A stretch of 60,455 nt of DNA from Gottschalkia purinilytica (GCF_001190785.1 NZ_LGSS01000017.1:1-60455); one strand, 5' to 3'; counted from the first letter of the stretch, positions 42,208-51,727 are shown. Made by a program: numbers and translations. The notes: generated by a model not told the origin, from the sequence alone.

Positions 42208-42849
42208 ATGTTACAAAGTAATGGTGTAATACAGTGGCTTATAGAATTTCTAACTATCTTACCAGCGATATTAATTGCTATTAGTTTTCATGAATTTGCA
42301 CATGGATATGCAGCATATCTTCTAGGGGATCCTACTGCAAAAAGCTATGGAAGACTTACACTTGATCCAATGGCTCATCTTGATCCTATAGGATTTTTGT
42401 TATTGATAATAGCAAAGTTTGGATGGGCTAAGCCTGTACCTATTGATTCATCTTATTTTAAGCATAGAAAAAGAGACACTATGATTGTTTCTTTTGCTGG
42501 ACCATTAGCAAATTTTATAGTTGCTGTTATATCAACTATAATACTAGCATTTGGCATTAAATATAGATTTAATAATATAGTAATGGATGTCATAAATGCA
42601 ATAATAATATATAATCTAGCATTGGGAGTATTTAACCTTTTACCTTTTCCACCTTTAGATGGTTCAAAAATATTAGCAAGTCTTTTACCATATAAGTATG
42701 AAAATCTATTTTATCAATATGAAAAAGGATTATATGTTATATTGATAATTTTAGTTATAACTGGTGGAATAAACATTTTTTTATCCAGATGGATAGTGCT
42801 TGGGAGCAATGTATTAATGAACTTAGTGCAATTTATAATTAACTTATAA
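42208..42849 (+). CDS. Site-2 protease family protein (M50)
   Basis: 213 residues, five to six membrane helices. Zinc motif SFHEFAHGYAA (HExxH, about 27-37), and the third ligand in NLLPFPPLDGSKIL (about 142-155). Short soluble-domain-free type similar to YwhC. It cuts membrane proteins within the bilayer; its substrate is unknown. It directly precedes scpA, a frequent order in Clostridia. Confidence 0.9.
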   Translation: MLQSNGVIQWLIEFLTILPAILIAISFHEFAHGYAAYLLGDPTAKSYGRLTLDPMAHLDPIGFLLLIIAKFGWAKPVPIDSSYFKHRKRDTMIVSFAGPLANFIVAVISTIILAFGIKYRFNNIVMDVINAIIIYNLALGVFNLLPFPPLDGSKILASLLPYKYENLFYQYEKGLYVILIILVITGGINIFLSRWIVLGSNVLMNLVQFIINL

Positions 42850-42869
42850 CTTATTAAATAGGGGTTAAA

Positions 42870-43622
42870 ATGATGAAATATAAAGTTATATTAGAAGGTT
42901 TTGAAGGTCCTTTGGACTTGCTTTATCATCTTATTGAAAAAGAAAAAGTAGATATTTATGATATACCAATTGCTAAAATAACTGATCAATATATTGCTTA
43001 TATCGAAACTATGCAAGAACTAGATTTAGAAATTACTAGTGAGTTTTTAGTTATGGCTGCAACATTATTAGAAATAAAGTCTAAGATGCTTCTACCGTCT
43101 AAAAAAGAAAAAGATGGAGAACAGCTAGAGATGGAAGAAAGTGATCCTAGAGCAGAATTGGTGAAAAGGCTTATAGAATATAAAAAATATAAACAAGCTG
43201 CAGAAAAATTAAAAGATAAGGAAGAATTACATAGCAAACTATATTATAAGCCTAAAGAAGAAATAGAATATTTAATAACTGATGATGATTTCACATTAGA
43301 AGGGTTAGATTTAAACAAGTTAATAGATTCTTATAAGAGTATTCTAAAAAAATGTATTATTTTAGATAGTCAGATTGATTATAAAGAAATTCAAAGAGAT
43401 GAAATAACCATAGAAGAAAGTATAGAGAATATTTTAGATATAATAAATTATAGGAAAAAAATTAACTTTGAAGAATTATTTGAAGATAAATTAACGAGAT
43501 CAAAGATAGTAGTTACTTTTTTAGCCCTGTTAGAGTTAATAAAACAAAAAGTTATAATTATAAAGCAAGAAAATAACTTTGATCAGATTATAATAAAATT
43601 AAAAAAACATTGTGAAGAATAG
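42870..43622 (+). CDS. scpA: Segregation and condensation protein A
   Basis: 250 residues. FEGPLDLLYHLIEKEKVDIY, then DIPIAKITDQYIAYI near the N-terminus (kleisin N-domain that binds Smc), EFLVMAATLLEIKSKMLLP, and a C-terminal winged helix with VVTFLALLELIKQKVI. Together with Smc and ScpB it forms condensin. Confidence 0.96.
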   Translation: MMKYKVILEGFEGPLDLLYHLIEKEKVDIYDIPIAKITDQYIAYIETMQELDLEITSEFLVMAATLLEIKSKMLLPSKKEKDGEQLEMEESDPRAELVKRLIEYKKYKQAAEKLKDKEELHSKLYYKPKEEIEYLITDDDFTLEGLDLNKLIDSYKSILKKCIILDSQIDYKEIQRDEITIEESIENILDIINYRKKINFEELFEDKLTRSKIVVTFLALLELIKQKVIIIKQENNFDQIIIKLKKHCEE

Positions 43623-43634
43623 AGGTGAGACTCT

Positions 43635-44171
43635 ATGGATAAAAGAGAAATGAAATCTATAATAGAAGCATTATTGTTTACTTGGGGAGATCCTTTAGCG
43701 ATACAGGAAATATCAAGTATATTAGAAATATCAAAAACAGAATCTGAAGAAATCATAAAAGAGATGATAGATGAATTTAATTACAATAGAAGGGGTTTAC
43801 AAATTATTCAGGTAAATAATGCATATCAACTTGCTACAAGAGCTGAGCATTTTGAATGGATAAAAAAATTATGTACACCTAAAGAAAATAAAACTTTGTC
43901 TATTGCAGCTTTAGAAACATTATCAATCATTGCATATAGACAACCTATAACTAAAGTTGAGGTAGAAGCTATAAGAGGAGTTAAGTGTGATAAGGCAATA
44001 TCTACTTTACTAGAGAAAAATCTTATAAAAGAAGTTGGAAGACTTGAGAAAACAGGACGACCTATTTTATATGGAACAACTGACGACTTTTTAAAATGTT
44101 TTGGATTATCTAAACTAGATGAACTACCAGAACTAGAAATTCCAAAAGAAGAAATTAATAATATTTCTTAA
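43635..44171 (+). CDS. scpB: Segregation and condensation protein B
   Basis: 178 residues with two winged-helix domains: IIEALLFTWGDPLAIQEIS, GLQIIQVNNAYQLATR, then ALETLSIIAYRQPITKVEVE and RPILYGTTDDFLKCFG. Standard ScpB. GAGGTGAG precedes ATG 43635. Confidence 0.96.
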   Translation: MDKREMKSIIEALLFTWGDPLAIQEISSILEISKTESEEIIKEMIDEFNYNRRGLQIIQVNNAYQLATRAEHFEWIKKLCTPKENKTLSIAALETLSIIAYRQPITKVEVEAIRGVKCDKAISTLLEKNLIKEVGRLEKTGRPILYGTTDDFLKCFGLSKLDELPELEIPKEEINNIS

Positions 44172-44200
44172 AATAACACAAATATTTGTGTTATTTTTTT
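44171..44200 (+). terminator. Terminator after scpB
   Basis: AATAACACAAA (from 44172) and TTTGTGTTATT (to 44195) form a stem followed by T residues; it overlaps the stop codon. Confidence 0.8.
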
Positions 44201-44259
44201 TTATAATGGGAAAAATAGTTTTTTAAAGAGGTTATTATTAGCATATGAGGTGAATAAGC

Positions 44260-44901
44260 TTGACTCTTACTTTATTGATAGTAATATTGATAATATTATT
44301 AATATTATTAATATTTAGTTATGTTGTTATTAATATAGAATCTAATATATATGGAAAAGATTCATATTTAAAAATTAATTTTATGATCTTAAAAGGATTA
44401 ATAAAATTCAATTATGAAATTCCTTTTTTAGATATAATATGGGGAAGAAATGAACCTATACTAAAACTTAAAAGTTCTATTGAAGAAAAAAGTACAAATA
44501 AAAAGATCGATTATCAGAAAGATTATTTAGATTTTAAAGAAATTTTAAAAAAACTTGAGATTATTTCTGATTATAAAAAAATATATATAGATTCAGTAGA
44601 ATACATATTAAAAAAAATTAGAATAAAAAGGATAAATTGGAACACTGAAATAGGAGTTAGTGATGCTGCAATAACATCAATTTTATATGGAATTATTAAT
44701 ATCATAAAAGTTTTTATAATCCAAATATTTTTTGGAGATAAAGAAGTAGAAGAATTATATGTGAATATAATTCCGGACTTTGGTAAGACTATTTTTAAAG
44801 CAGATTTTGACTGTATAATTAAAATAAAATTAGTTGATATTATTATTGGGGGATATAAAGCACTAAAAGTCAAAATAAAAGGTGGTGTAACAAATGAGTG
44901 A
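44260..44901 (+). CDS. DUF2953 domain membrane protein
   Basis: 213 residues from TTG 44260 behind GAGGTGA. N-terminal membrane helix (about 3-24), then the pattern of DUF2953: SYLKINFMILKGLIKFNYEI-like strands, RINWNTEIGVSDAAITSILYG (one residue over the core motif W.TEIGV.DAA), YVNIIPDFG at the end. It is regularly found before ytfJ (gerW) in spore formers, as here with an 8-base overlap, suggesting a link to sporulation or envelope. Function unknown. Confidence 0.8.
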   Translation: MTLTLLIVILIILLILLIFSYVVINIESNIYGKDSYLKINFMILKGLIKFNYEIPFLDIIWGRNEPILKLKSSIEEKSTNKKIDYQKDYLDFKEILKKLEIISDYKKIYIDSVEYILKKIRIKRINWNTEIGVSDAAITSILYGIINIIKVFIIQIFFGDKEVEELYVNIIPDFGKTIFKADFDCIIKIKLVDIIIGGYKALKVKIKGGVTNE

Positions 44902-45328
44902 ACATCCTATTGAAGGATTAATGAAAACGACTATGGAAAGTATAAAAGAAATGGTAGATGTTAATACAATTGTAGGTGATCCAGTAGAAACACTTGATGG
45001 TCAGGTTATAATACCTATATCTAAAGTTTGCTTTGGATTTGTTTCAGGTGGTGGAGAATATAGCATACAAAACAAAAGTAAACATAGACTTGACAAAGAC
45101 GATGCTTGCAACACAGAAAAAGTACCATTTGCAGGAGGAGCAGGAGCAGGTGTTACTGTACAACCAGTAGCTTTCATGATAGTTGGAAATGGACAAATGA
45201 AACTATCACCTGTTGATCAAGGCTCAGCTATATTAAATAGTTTGTTAGATTTTATTCCTAAGGTTACAAATAGTATGCAACAAAAAAAGAAAAAGACTAC
45301 TAACAGTTGTGAAGACAATATTGAATAA
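44894..45328 (+). CDS. ytfJ: Sporulation protein YtfJ (GerW family)
   Basis: 144 residues. HPIEGLMKTTMESIKEMVDV, TIVGDPVETLDGQVIIPISK, then CFGFVSGGGEY, GGAGAGVTVQPVAFMIVGNG, and MKLSPVD. It belongs to the GerW/YtfJ family, needed in Bacillus for cortex lytic enzyme SleB function. It overlaps the DUF2953 gene by 8 bases. Confidence 0.93.
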   Translation: MSEHPIEGLMKTTMESIKEMVDVNTIVGDPVETLDGQVIIPISKVCFGFVSGGGEYSIQNKSKHRLDKDDACNTEKVPFAGGAGAGVTVQPVAFMIVGNGQMKLSPVDQGSAILNSLLDFIPKVTNSMQQKKKKTTNSCEDNIE

Positions 45329-45340
45329 GATATCAAAGTA

Positions 45341-45366
45341 AAGAGCAGATTTTCTGCTCTTTTTCT
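45341..45366 (+). terminator. Terminator after ytfJ
   Basis: AAGAGCAGA (45341-45349) pairs with TCTGCTCTT (45353-45361), TTT loop, four T after. Confidence 0.85.
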
Positions 45367-45449
45367 GTTATAAAAAATAAGACTATAGGACAAAATAAAA
45401 AGTACAGATATTCATAATGTTGAATTAAAATCATGTTGGAGTGATTAAT

Positions 45450-46565
45450 TTGAAAATAAAAAGATATTTATATATAACAATTTTGTTTACACTTATATTA
45501 ACTACTTCGGTCTATGGAGAAGTAGATAAATTGCCTATATCTGCTTCAAGTGCTATTTTAATAGATAGTGCTACGGGTAGAGTTTTATATTCTTTAAACT
45601 CAAATAAAAAACTTCCTATGGCTAGTACAACTAAGATAATGACAACATTGGTAGCAATAGAAAAAGGGGATCTAGATAAAAAAGTTAAGATAAAGAAAGA
45701 ATGGACTGGAATTGAGGGATCTAGCATATATCTTGTTGAAAATGAAAAAATTACTTTAAGAGATTTACTTTATGGACTTATGCTTAGATCAGGAAACGAT
45801 GCTGCAATTGCTATAGCAAATCATATTTCTGGATCTGTAGAAAAATTTTCTAATGAAATGAATAAAAAAGCAAAAAAAATAGGATTAAATAATACTAATT
45901 TTGAAAATCCTCATGGATTACATGATGAAAATCATTATACAACAGCTTATGACTTATCAATGATAACAAGAGAAGCTATGAAATTAAAGGAATTTAGAGA
46001 AATATCATCTGCTAAAAAGTGGACAGCAGATAGAGAACAAAATAAGCTTTTTTATAATAAAAATGATACATTATCAGAATATAAAGGTGGAGACGGTGGA
46101 AAAACAGGTTTTACTAGAGCAGCAGGGAGATGTCTGGTAACGAGTGCTACTAGAAATGGAGTACAATTAATAGCAGTTGTACTTAATGATTCAAATTGGT
46201 TTAATGATTGCTATACACTAATGGATTATGGATTTGATAACTATAAACCTTATATAATTCATAGTAAAAAACAATTTATAAAAAATGTATCTCTTATAGG
46301 TGGTAACAAAGACAAAATTCCAGTTTTTACAGAAAAGGAGTTATTAGTTCCTTTAAAGGAAGAAGAAGTAGATAAGGTAAAAGCTGTAGTTAAAGTTCCA
46401 GATAGTGTTAAAACGCCTATAAAAAAAGGAGATGTAGTAGGTACTTTACAGATATTTTTAGAAGGAGAGCTTATATCTACAAGTAATTTGATATCTCAAG
46501 ATACAATAGATGAAAAGGGAAAAAGTAATAAAGTTAAAGACTTTATTTCAAATATATTTGAATAG
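45450..46565 (+). CDS. dacB: D-alanyl-D-alanine carboxypeptidase, DacB-like
   Basis: 371 residues from TTG 45450, about six bases after TTGGAGTG. Signal peptide to about 23. S11 motifs STTK (in MASTTKIM, about 55), SGN (in RSGNDAA, about 112) and KTG (in GKTGFT, about 219), and a C-terminal domain. Paralogue of the DacF-like gene 4 kb upstream. It could be the sporulation-specific DacB acting on spore cortex, as it follows ytfJ; this is inference. Confidence 0.88.
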   Translation: MKIKRYLYITILFTLILTTSVYGEVDKLPISASSAILIDSATGRVLYSLNSNKKLPMASTTKIMTTLVAIEKGDLDKKVKIKKEWTGIEGSSIYLVENEKITLRDLLYGLMLRSGNDAAIAIANHISGSVEKFSNEMNKKAKKIGLNNTNFENPHGLHDENHYTTAYDLSMITREAMKLKEFREISSAKKWTADREQNKLFYNKNDTLSEYKGGDGGKTGFTRAAGRCLVTSATRNGVQLIAVVLNDSNWFNDCYTLMDYGFDNYKPYIIHSKKQFIKNVSLIGGNKDKIPVFTEKELLVPLKEEEVDKVKAVVKVPDSVKTPIKKGDVVGTLQIFLEGELISTSNLISQDTIDEKGKSNKVKDFISNIFE

Positions 46566-46574
46566 AGATTTTAT

Positions 46575-46616
46575 AAAGTTGACATGGGTTTAATTTATGT
46601 CAGCTTTATTTTTTTG
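46575..46616 (+). terminator. Terminator after dacB
   Basis: AAAGTTGACAT (46575-46585) pairs with ATGTCAGCTTT (46597-46607) with one G-T pair, then a T-rich run. Confidence 0.8.
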
Positions 46617-46682
46617 TAACAAAAAAATTGTAAATAAATATTCTATAAGTATAGCCTATTTTTAGACGAAAGGAGGAAGGAA

Positions 46683-47651
46683 ATGAAATATAGACTTGAA
46701 TGTGTAGATGCAGGAAGTGAATATTGTCCTTGCTACTTAGCTGAAACAAATAATTGTATTACTTGCTCTCATTTGCAAGGAAAGCAATTTTGTGACTGTG
46801 AATGGAGAGGTACATGTATATATCAAGAATATGTAAATAATGGGTATCAAAAGACCTATCAAAGAGAAGATATACCTGTACAAGTAGAGAAGAGAGAAAG
46901 TATAGGGTCAAATTGTATGATGTTAAAAATAAAAGTTAGTAAAACACTTGCTAGACAATTAAAAGAGCCAGGAGCATATGTCTTTTTAAGAGGTACAGAC
47001 TTACCACACTATTTTGACGTTCCAATGTCTATAATGGAAGCAGATGACTCTAATGGATATATATATATAAGCTATCAAACTCTTGGTGCTAAAACAAAAA
47101 AATTAGATGAAGATAGAAGTGAGTTTTTATTAAGGGGACCTTATTGGAATGGGCTATATGGACTTAAAAGTTTGAAAAAAGTTTCAGAGGATAACTGTTT
47201 GGTTATAGCTAGAGGAATTGCACAAGCACCAGCTATTTTAGTTATAAAGAAACTTATTAAGAATAGAAACAAAGTAATTTTTGTAGTAGATAAAGGCGTA
47301 GTAGGTGAGATATTTATAGAAGACCTAATAGATGGACTAGATATAAGAATTATAGAAGAAGACGTACAAAGTGAAAATGGCAAGTTTCTAATAAAGAATA
47401 TCTTAAGAAATGAGGATATTGGACTAGTTTATAGTGGCGGATCAGATGTACTTCATGCATCTGTAATAAATATGATAGATCAAGTAGGCGTAAATCCTAA
47501 TATTGTAATAACAAATAATAATGAAATATGTTGTGGAGAAGGCATATGTGGGGGATGTACTATAAGATTATCTAATGGCGTAAGAGCTAAAACTTGTAAG
47601 ACACAGTTAGAAGCTAGAAAAGTTATTGAAAGGAGGGTTTTTGATGACTAA
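46683..47651 (+). CDS. PyrK-like electron-transfer subunit with Cys-rich N-terminus
   Basis: 322 residues. The first 45 residues hold eight cysteines (among them CPC, CITC, CDC), likely a metal or Fe-S site. Then comes a ferredoxin-reductase-like FAD domain (about 60-160), an NAD-binding-like domain with IARGIAQAPAILVIKKLI, and the C-terminal 2Fe-2S motif CCGEGICGGC (about 281-290). This resembles sulfide dehydrogenase/dihydroorotate dehydrogenase electron-transfer subunits. It overlaps the next gene by 8 bases, so the two proteins probably form one complex. The electron donor and acceptor are unknown. Confidence 0.8.
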   Translation: MKYRLECVDAGSEYCPCYLAETNNCITCSHLQGKQFCDCEWRGTCIYQEYVNNGYQKTYQREDIPVQVEKRESIGSNCMMLKIKVSKTLARQLKEPGAYVFLRGTDLPHYFDVPMSIMEADDSNGYIYISYQTLGAKTKKLDEDRSEFLLRGPYWNGLYGLKSLKKVSEDNCLVIARGIAQAPAILVIKKLIKNRNKVIFVVDKGVVGEIFIEDLIDGLDIRIIEEDVQSENGKFLIKNILRNEDIGLVYSGGSDVLHASVINMIDQVGVNPNIVITNNNEICCGEGICGGCTIRLSNGVRAKTCKTQLEARKVIERRVFDD

Positions 47652-48924
47652 AGTTGTGATAATAGGCGGGGGATGGGCTGGATGTGCAGCAGCGATATCT
47701 GCAAAAAAAGCAGGCGCAGAGGTCACTTTAATAGAGAGAACTGATTTATTAATTGGTTTAGGAAATGTTGGAGGAATAATGAGAAATAATGGTAGATATA
47801 CTGCTACCGAGGAGAATATAGCTCTGGGAGCTCCTGAACTATTTGATGTAACAGATAGCTGTGCTAGACATAAGAATATTGAGTTTCCTGGACATAAGCA
47901 TGCTACTTTATATGATGTTACACAAGTTGAACCTACAGTTAGAAGACTATTAAAAGACAAAGGGATAAATATATTATTTGAAAGTAGAGCAATTGATATT
48001 ATAAAGGAAGATAAAAAAATAAAAGGAATTGTATTATCTGATAAGAGTGTAATTTATGGAGATGTATTTATAGAAACTACAGGATCAACAGGACCTATGG
48101 GAAATTGTTTAAAGTATGGAAACGGATGTTCAATGTGTATTTTAAGATGTCCTTCTTTTGGACCTAGAATAAGTATTAGTAAGCGTGCAGGAGTTGAAGA
48201 TATATTAGGAAAAAGAGGCGACGAATCTTATGGAGCTTTTAGTGGATCATGTAAATTAAATAAAGACTCTCTAAGTGCGGAAATAGTTGAAAAACTAAAT
48301 AAAGAGGGAGTAGCAGTATTACGAATACCAGAAGAAGATATAAACTTAGGAAAACTAGATATAAAAGTATGTCAGCAATATGCCTTAAAGGAGTTTGCTG
48401 AAAATATAGTTTTATTAGATACAGGGCATGCTAAGCTTATGGCACCATTCTATCCCTTAGAGAAGCTTAGAAAAATAAAGGGACTAGAAAATGCTAGATA
48501 TGAGGATCCTTATGCAGGAGGAAAAGCAAACTCAGTTAGATATCTTTCAATAGCTCCAAGAAACAATTCAATGAAAGTTAGAGGAGTTGACAACTTATTA
48601 TGTGCGGGTGAAAAGTCTGGATTATTTGTAGGGCATACAGAAGCAATTGCAACTGGAACGTTAGCAGGACATAATAGTGTACGATTAAGCTTGGGAGTGC
48701 CTTTATTAGAATTACCTAGAAATTTAGCAATTGGTGATATAATAGCTTTTGCAAATGAACAAATTATAACGGAAGAAGGGCTTAAGAAAAGATATACATT
48801 TGCAGGCTCTGAGTTCTTTCAAAGAATGAAATCAACAGGATTATATATAACTGATAAAGAAGAAATAAAGAGAAAAATATCAAGAGTAAATTTACTAGGA
48901 ATTTATAATGAAAAACTTATATAG
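47644..48924 (+). CDS. FAD-dependent oxidoreductase, MnmG/TrmFO-like
   Basis: 426 residues from ATG 47644, seven bases after AAAGGAGGG. N-terminal dinucleotide fold VVIIGGGWAGCAAAISAKKA with acidic LIER after it. In the middle a cysteine group CSMCILRC (about 167-174) within NGCSMCILRCPSFGPR. The C-terminal half has LLCAGEKSGLFVGHTEAIAT, similar to the MnmG/TrmFO family. Coupled to the PyrK-like gene. Such pairs exist in Clostridia as unnamed oxidoreductases; substrate unknown. Confidence 0.8.
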   Translation: MTKVVIIGGGWAGCAAAISAKKAGAEVTLIERTDLLIGLGNVGGIMRNNGRYTATEENIALGAPELFDVTDSCARHKNIEFPGHKHATLYDVTQVEPTVRRLLKDKGINILFESRAIDIIKEDKKIKGIVLSDKSVIYGDVFIETTGSTGPMGNCLKYGNGCSMCILRCPSFGPRISISKRAGVEDILGKRGDESYGAFSGSCKLNKDSLSAEIVEKLNKEGVAVLRIPEEDINLGKLDIKVCQQYALKEFAENIVLLDTGHAKLMAPFYPLEKLRKIKGLENARYEDPYAGGKANSVRYLSIAPRNNSMKVRGVDNLLCAGEKSGLFVGHTEAIATGTLAGHNSVRLSLGVPLLELPRNLAIGDIIAFANEQIITEEGLKKRYTFAGSEFFQRMKSTGLYITDKEEIKRKISRVNLLGIYNEKLI

Positions 48925-49003
48925 TTAAAAAAATGTATATTTGTAAAAACAGATGCTAAGCTATATAATTAAGAAAGGATAATTAAACAAAGGAAGGATT
49001 AGA

Positions 49004-49714
49004 ATGAGACTACAAAAGTTTATGGCTCAATGCGGGGTAGCGTCTAGAAGAAAATCTGAAGAATTGATATTGCAAGGAAAAGTTAAAGTAAATGGTATAG
49101 TAATAAATGAATTAGGTTTTAAAATAGATCCAATAAATGATAATGTAATGGTGAACAATAGAAAAATAGAGATAGAAAAAAATAAAGTATACATTGCTCT
49201 TAATAAACCAACAGGATATGTTACAACTTTATCAGATGAATTAGGAAGAAAAAAAGTTATAGATTTAGTTAAAAATATAAATGAAAGAATCTACCCTATT
49301 GGTAGACTTGACTATGATACATCAGGTCTTCTCCTTCTAACTAACGATGGAGAACTAGCATATAAGCTTACACACCCTAAACATGAAATAACCAAAAGAT
49401 ATGTAGCTGATATTAAAGGAATACCAACTAGAGAAGAATTAAGAAAATTTAAAAGTGGACTGAACATAGACGGATATATTACCGCTGAAGCTAATATAAA
49501 AATATTAAATTCAAATAAAGATAGTAGTACAGTAGAAATAGAAATACATGAAGGTAGGAACAGACAAGTAAGAAAAATGTGTGATAAAATAGGCCATCCA
49601 GTTATAACTTTGAAAAGAGTATCAATAGGATCAATAAAACTTAAAGACTTAAGGTTAGGTAAATGGAGATTTCTAACTGAACAAGAAATAGAATACTTAA
49701 AAGAAATAAAATAA
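49004..49714 (+). CDS. rluB: Ribosomal large-subunit pseudouridine synthase B
   Basis: 236 residues. S4 domain at the start (MRLQKFMAQCGVASRRKSEE), catalytic GRLDYDTSGLLLLTNDGELA with Asp in RLDYDTSG (about 104), and EGRNRQVRKMCDKIGHPV. RsuA/RluB family; modifies 23S rRNA helix 93 in Bacillus and E. coli. Ends in a perfect terminator. Confidence 0.93.
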   Translation: MRLQKFMAQCGVASRRKSEELILQGKVKVNGIVINELGFKIDPINDNVMVNNRKIEIEKNKVYIALNKPTGYVTTLSDELGRKKVIDLVKNINERIYPIGRLDYDTSGLLLLTNDGELAYKLTHPKHEITKRYVADIKGIPTREELRKFKSGLNIDGYITAEANIKILNSNKDSSTVEIEIHEGRNRQVRKMCDKIGHPVITLKRVSIGSIKLKDLRLGKWRFLTEQEIEYLKEIK

Positions 49715-49746
49715 ATCATTGTAATATTACAATGATTTATTTTTTA
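49711..49746 (+). terminator. Terminator after rluB
   Basis: A 30-base perfect palindrome (49711-49740; half-site ATAAATCATTGTAAT) followed by five T. It overlaps the rluB stop. Confidence 0.85.
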
Positions 49747-49835
49747 TATTCATTCAAAAATAATCATAACTCTATTATAATAAAGGTAATACTATTATAG
49801 TAATTTCAATAAGTTTTACTAGGAGGATATATTAT

Positions 49836-50270
49836 ATGATAACAATAAAAAAATTAAGCACTGAGGAAGAAAAAGAAAATTTGAATTTGATGTTAAAACA
49901 CTATGATATGAAAGAAGATATAAATAAGAATGATATTATACATATAATGCTGGATAATGGAGAAATCATTGGAGCTACTAAAATATCATCTTATAATTCT
50001 ATAGAAGAATTAATATATATTATAATAAGAGAAGATAAAAGAGGAGAAGATTTAGGTGATGGTCTTTTAAGAGGTGCATTTAATTATTGTTTAAATAAAG
50101 GGATTAAGAATATTTATTATTTTAATGAAAGTAAATATCTATTAAAAAAAGGATTTGTAGAAGCCAAAAAAACTTTAGATATGAAAAACCATATTCCAAA
50201 AGATAGTTTTCTCGTATGTAACATAGAAAATTTATTTAGTAAGAGTTGTAGAAGTAAAAGGAGTGAATAA
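49836..50270 (+). CDS. GNAT-like acetyltransferase
   Basis: 144 residues. Pattern of a GNAT fold: DNGEIIGATKISSYNSIEEL strands, IIIREDKRGEDLGDGLLRGA (about 65-84, motif A R-x2-G-x-G/D equivalent), then CLNKGIKNIYYFN and a KKGFVEAKK end. Acceptor unknown. It overlaps the 3' neighbour's start region. AGGAGGA precedes ATG 49836. Similar small GNAT genes often stand before mnmM (ytqB). Confidence 0.7.
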   Translation: MITIKKLSTEEEKENLNLMLKHYDMKEDINKNDIIHIMLDNGEIIGATKISSYNSIEELIYIIIREDKRGEDLGDGLLRGAFNYCLNKGIKNIYYFNESKYLLKKGFVEAKKTLDMKNHIPKDSFLVCNIENLFSKSCRSKRSE

Positions 50271-50271
50271 G

Positions 50272-50844
50272 TTGTATAAATACTTTGTAAATGCTATTGA
50301 TATAGTTAATAATATAATGAAAAAAAGAGTGGTAGAAGGATCTACTGTGGTAGATGCTACAATAGGAAATGGACATGATACAAATTTATTGGCTTCATTA
50401 GTTGGGAACGAAGGCAAAGTATATGGATTTGATATACAAGAAGATGCTATTAATAGTACTAGAATTAAATTAGAAAAAAATAATTTAGACAATCGAGTAA
50501 GATTAATTAAGGACAGTCACGAATATATACAAAAATATATTAATGAAAAAGTAGATTTTATAATCTTTAATCTTGGATATCTTCCAGGAGGACATCATAG
50601 TATAACTACTAAATCTGATTCTACTATTAAGGCTGTGGAAAAGAGCTTAGAATTATTAAATAATAACGGAATTTTATTAATTGTAGTATATCCTGGTCAT
50701 AGTAGTGGAAAAATTGAAAAAGAAAAAATAGATGATTATTTGAAATTATTAAACCAAAAGGAATTTACAGTATTAAAGTTTGATTTTATAAATCAAATAA
50801 ATCATCCACCTATTTTATATGGAATAGAGAAAAAATCTAATTAG
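50272..50844 (+). CDS. mnmM: tRNA 5-aminomethyl-2-thiouridine methyltransferase MnmM (YtqB)
   Basis: 190 residues from TTG 50272, eight bases after AAAGGAG (an upstream GTG at 50263 overlaps the site). Class I SAM fold: VVDATIGNGHDTNLLASLVG (about 26-45), VYGFDIQEDAI, DFIIFNLGYLPGGHHSITT (NLGYLPG motif, about 99-112), VVYPGHSSGKIEKE. This is the rRNA_methylase/YtqB family, shown to methylate mnm5s2U34 precursors in Gram-positive tRNAs. Confidence 0.9.
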   Translation: MYKYFVNAIDIVNNIMKKRVVEGSTVVDATIGNGHDTNLLASLVGNEGKVYGFDIQEDAINSTRIKLEKNNLDNRVRLIKDSHEYIQKYINEKVDFIIFNLGYLPGGHHSITTKSDSTIKAVEKSLELLNNNGILLIVVYPGHSSGKIEKEKIDDYLKLLNQKEFTVLKFDFINQINHPPILYGIEKKSN

Positions 50845-50862
50845 ATTAGTAATTATTAAATA

Positions 50863-51501
50863 TTAACACTTGTGATGAAGATATACGCTATTACATCTAT
50901 CACTATAATATGAAATAATTTTTACTTTAGAGTTATCAGCAATCGCTTTTCCACATTTTAAACATATATAATTAGATTTTTTTAAAAAAGATTCAGAGGA
51001 TTTAGTTTGTAAATTACCGTACTTTTGCCAGCTTTTCCATCCAGCTTTACATAGATTACTTCTATTTTCATAGTCAGCATAAACCCATTTTAAAATTCTA
51101 TGAAAATGGAAAGGATATTTAGTATATCTGATAAATGTTTCAAAAAGTCCAAGAGAAATGCTATATTCTTCAAAAGATTTCTCTATTTTAGACTGCAATG
51201 GTTCAACTATTTTTACACTTTCAAAATTATAGTTTTTATCTAATAACCATTTTCTAGCTTTATCAAACATATAACCTCTACATATGTAAATAGGTTCATT
51301 TTTATCAGCTTTAAGTTTATAAAGTAACTTTTTAATAATATCTACAACATAATCAAGATATAATTTTTTATTAAAATTCTCTATAGAATAAAACTCTAAT
51401 GGTATAATTTCGTAATAATATTCTTCTGTTTCCACTCTTATAGCTCCAATACAAGTACCACCTATTAGACTACCACTGCCTGCATCATCTATTTGTATCA
51501 C
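50863..51501 (-). CDS. Unknown protein with C-terminal zinc ribbon
   Basis: 212 residues, minus strand, starting at ATG 51501 (complement of CTCC behind it gives GAGGGG). N-terminus MIQIDDAGSGSLIGGTCIGA resembles the first strand pair of an RNase H-like fold with a DD pair, but I do not see a complete active site. The last 50 residues hold CLKCGKA (about 179-185) and a second Cys pair (CNSV and HHKC), a zinc ribbon. It faces surE divergently and mnmM convergently. Clostridial hypothetical; function unknown. Confidence 0.65.
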   Translation of the reverse strand: MIQIDDAGSGSLIGGTCIGAIRVETEEYYYEIIPLEFYSIENFNKKLYLDYVVDIIKKLLYKLKADKNEPIYICRGYMFDKARKWLLDKNYNFESVKIVEPLQSKIEKSFEEYSISLGLFETFIRYTKYPFHFHRILKWVYADYENRSNLCKAGWKSWQKYGNLQTKSSESFLKKSNYICLKCGKAIADNSKVKIISYYSDRCNSVYLHHKC

Positions 51502-51727
51502 TCAAAGCACCCCTCAACTATATAAATATAATATTAGTATTTACATATTTTCAAAATAATATTTTAATAAAATTAAGATGTTGTAGAATCAAAATTTAGT
51601 TATAAAGGTATAAATGTGTCAATTAAAATTAATTGTAAAAGTAAATATCTTTTGCTATTATTTATTTGAGATAATTAAAACTTAATAAATAAATTATAAC
51701 TGTGTTCAAGTAGAAGGAGAGAGATAA

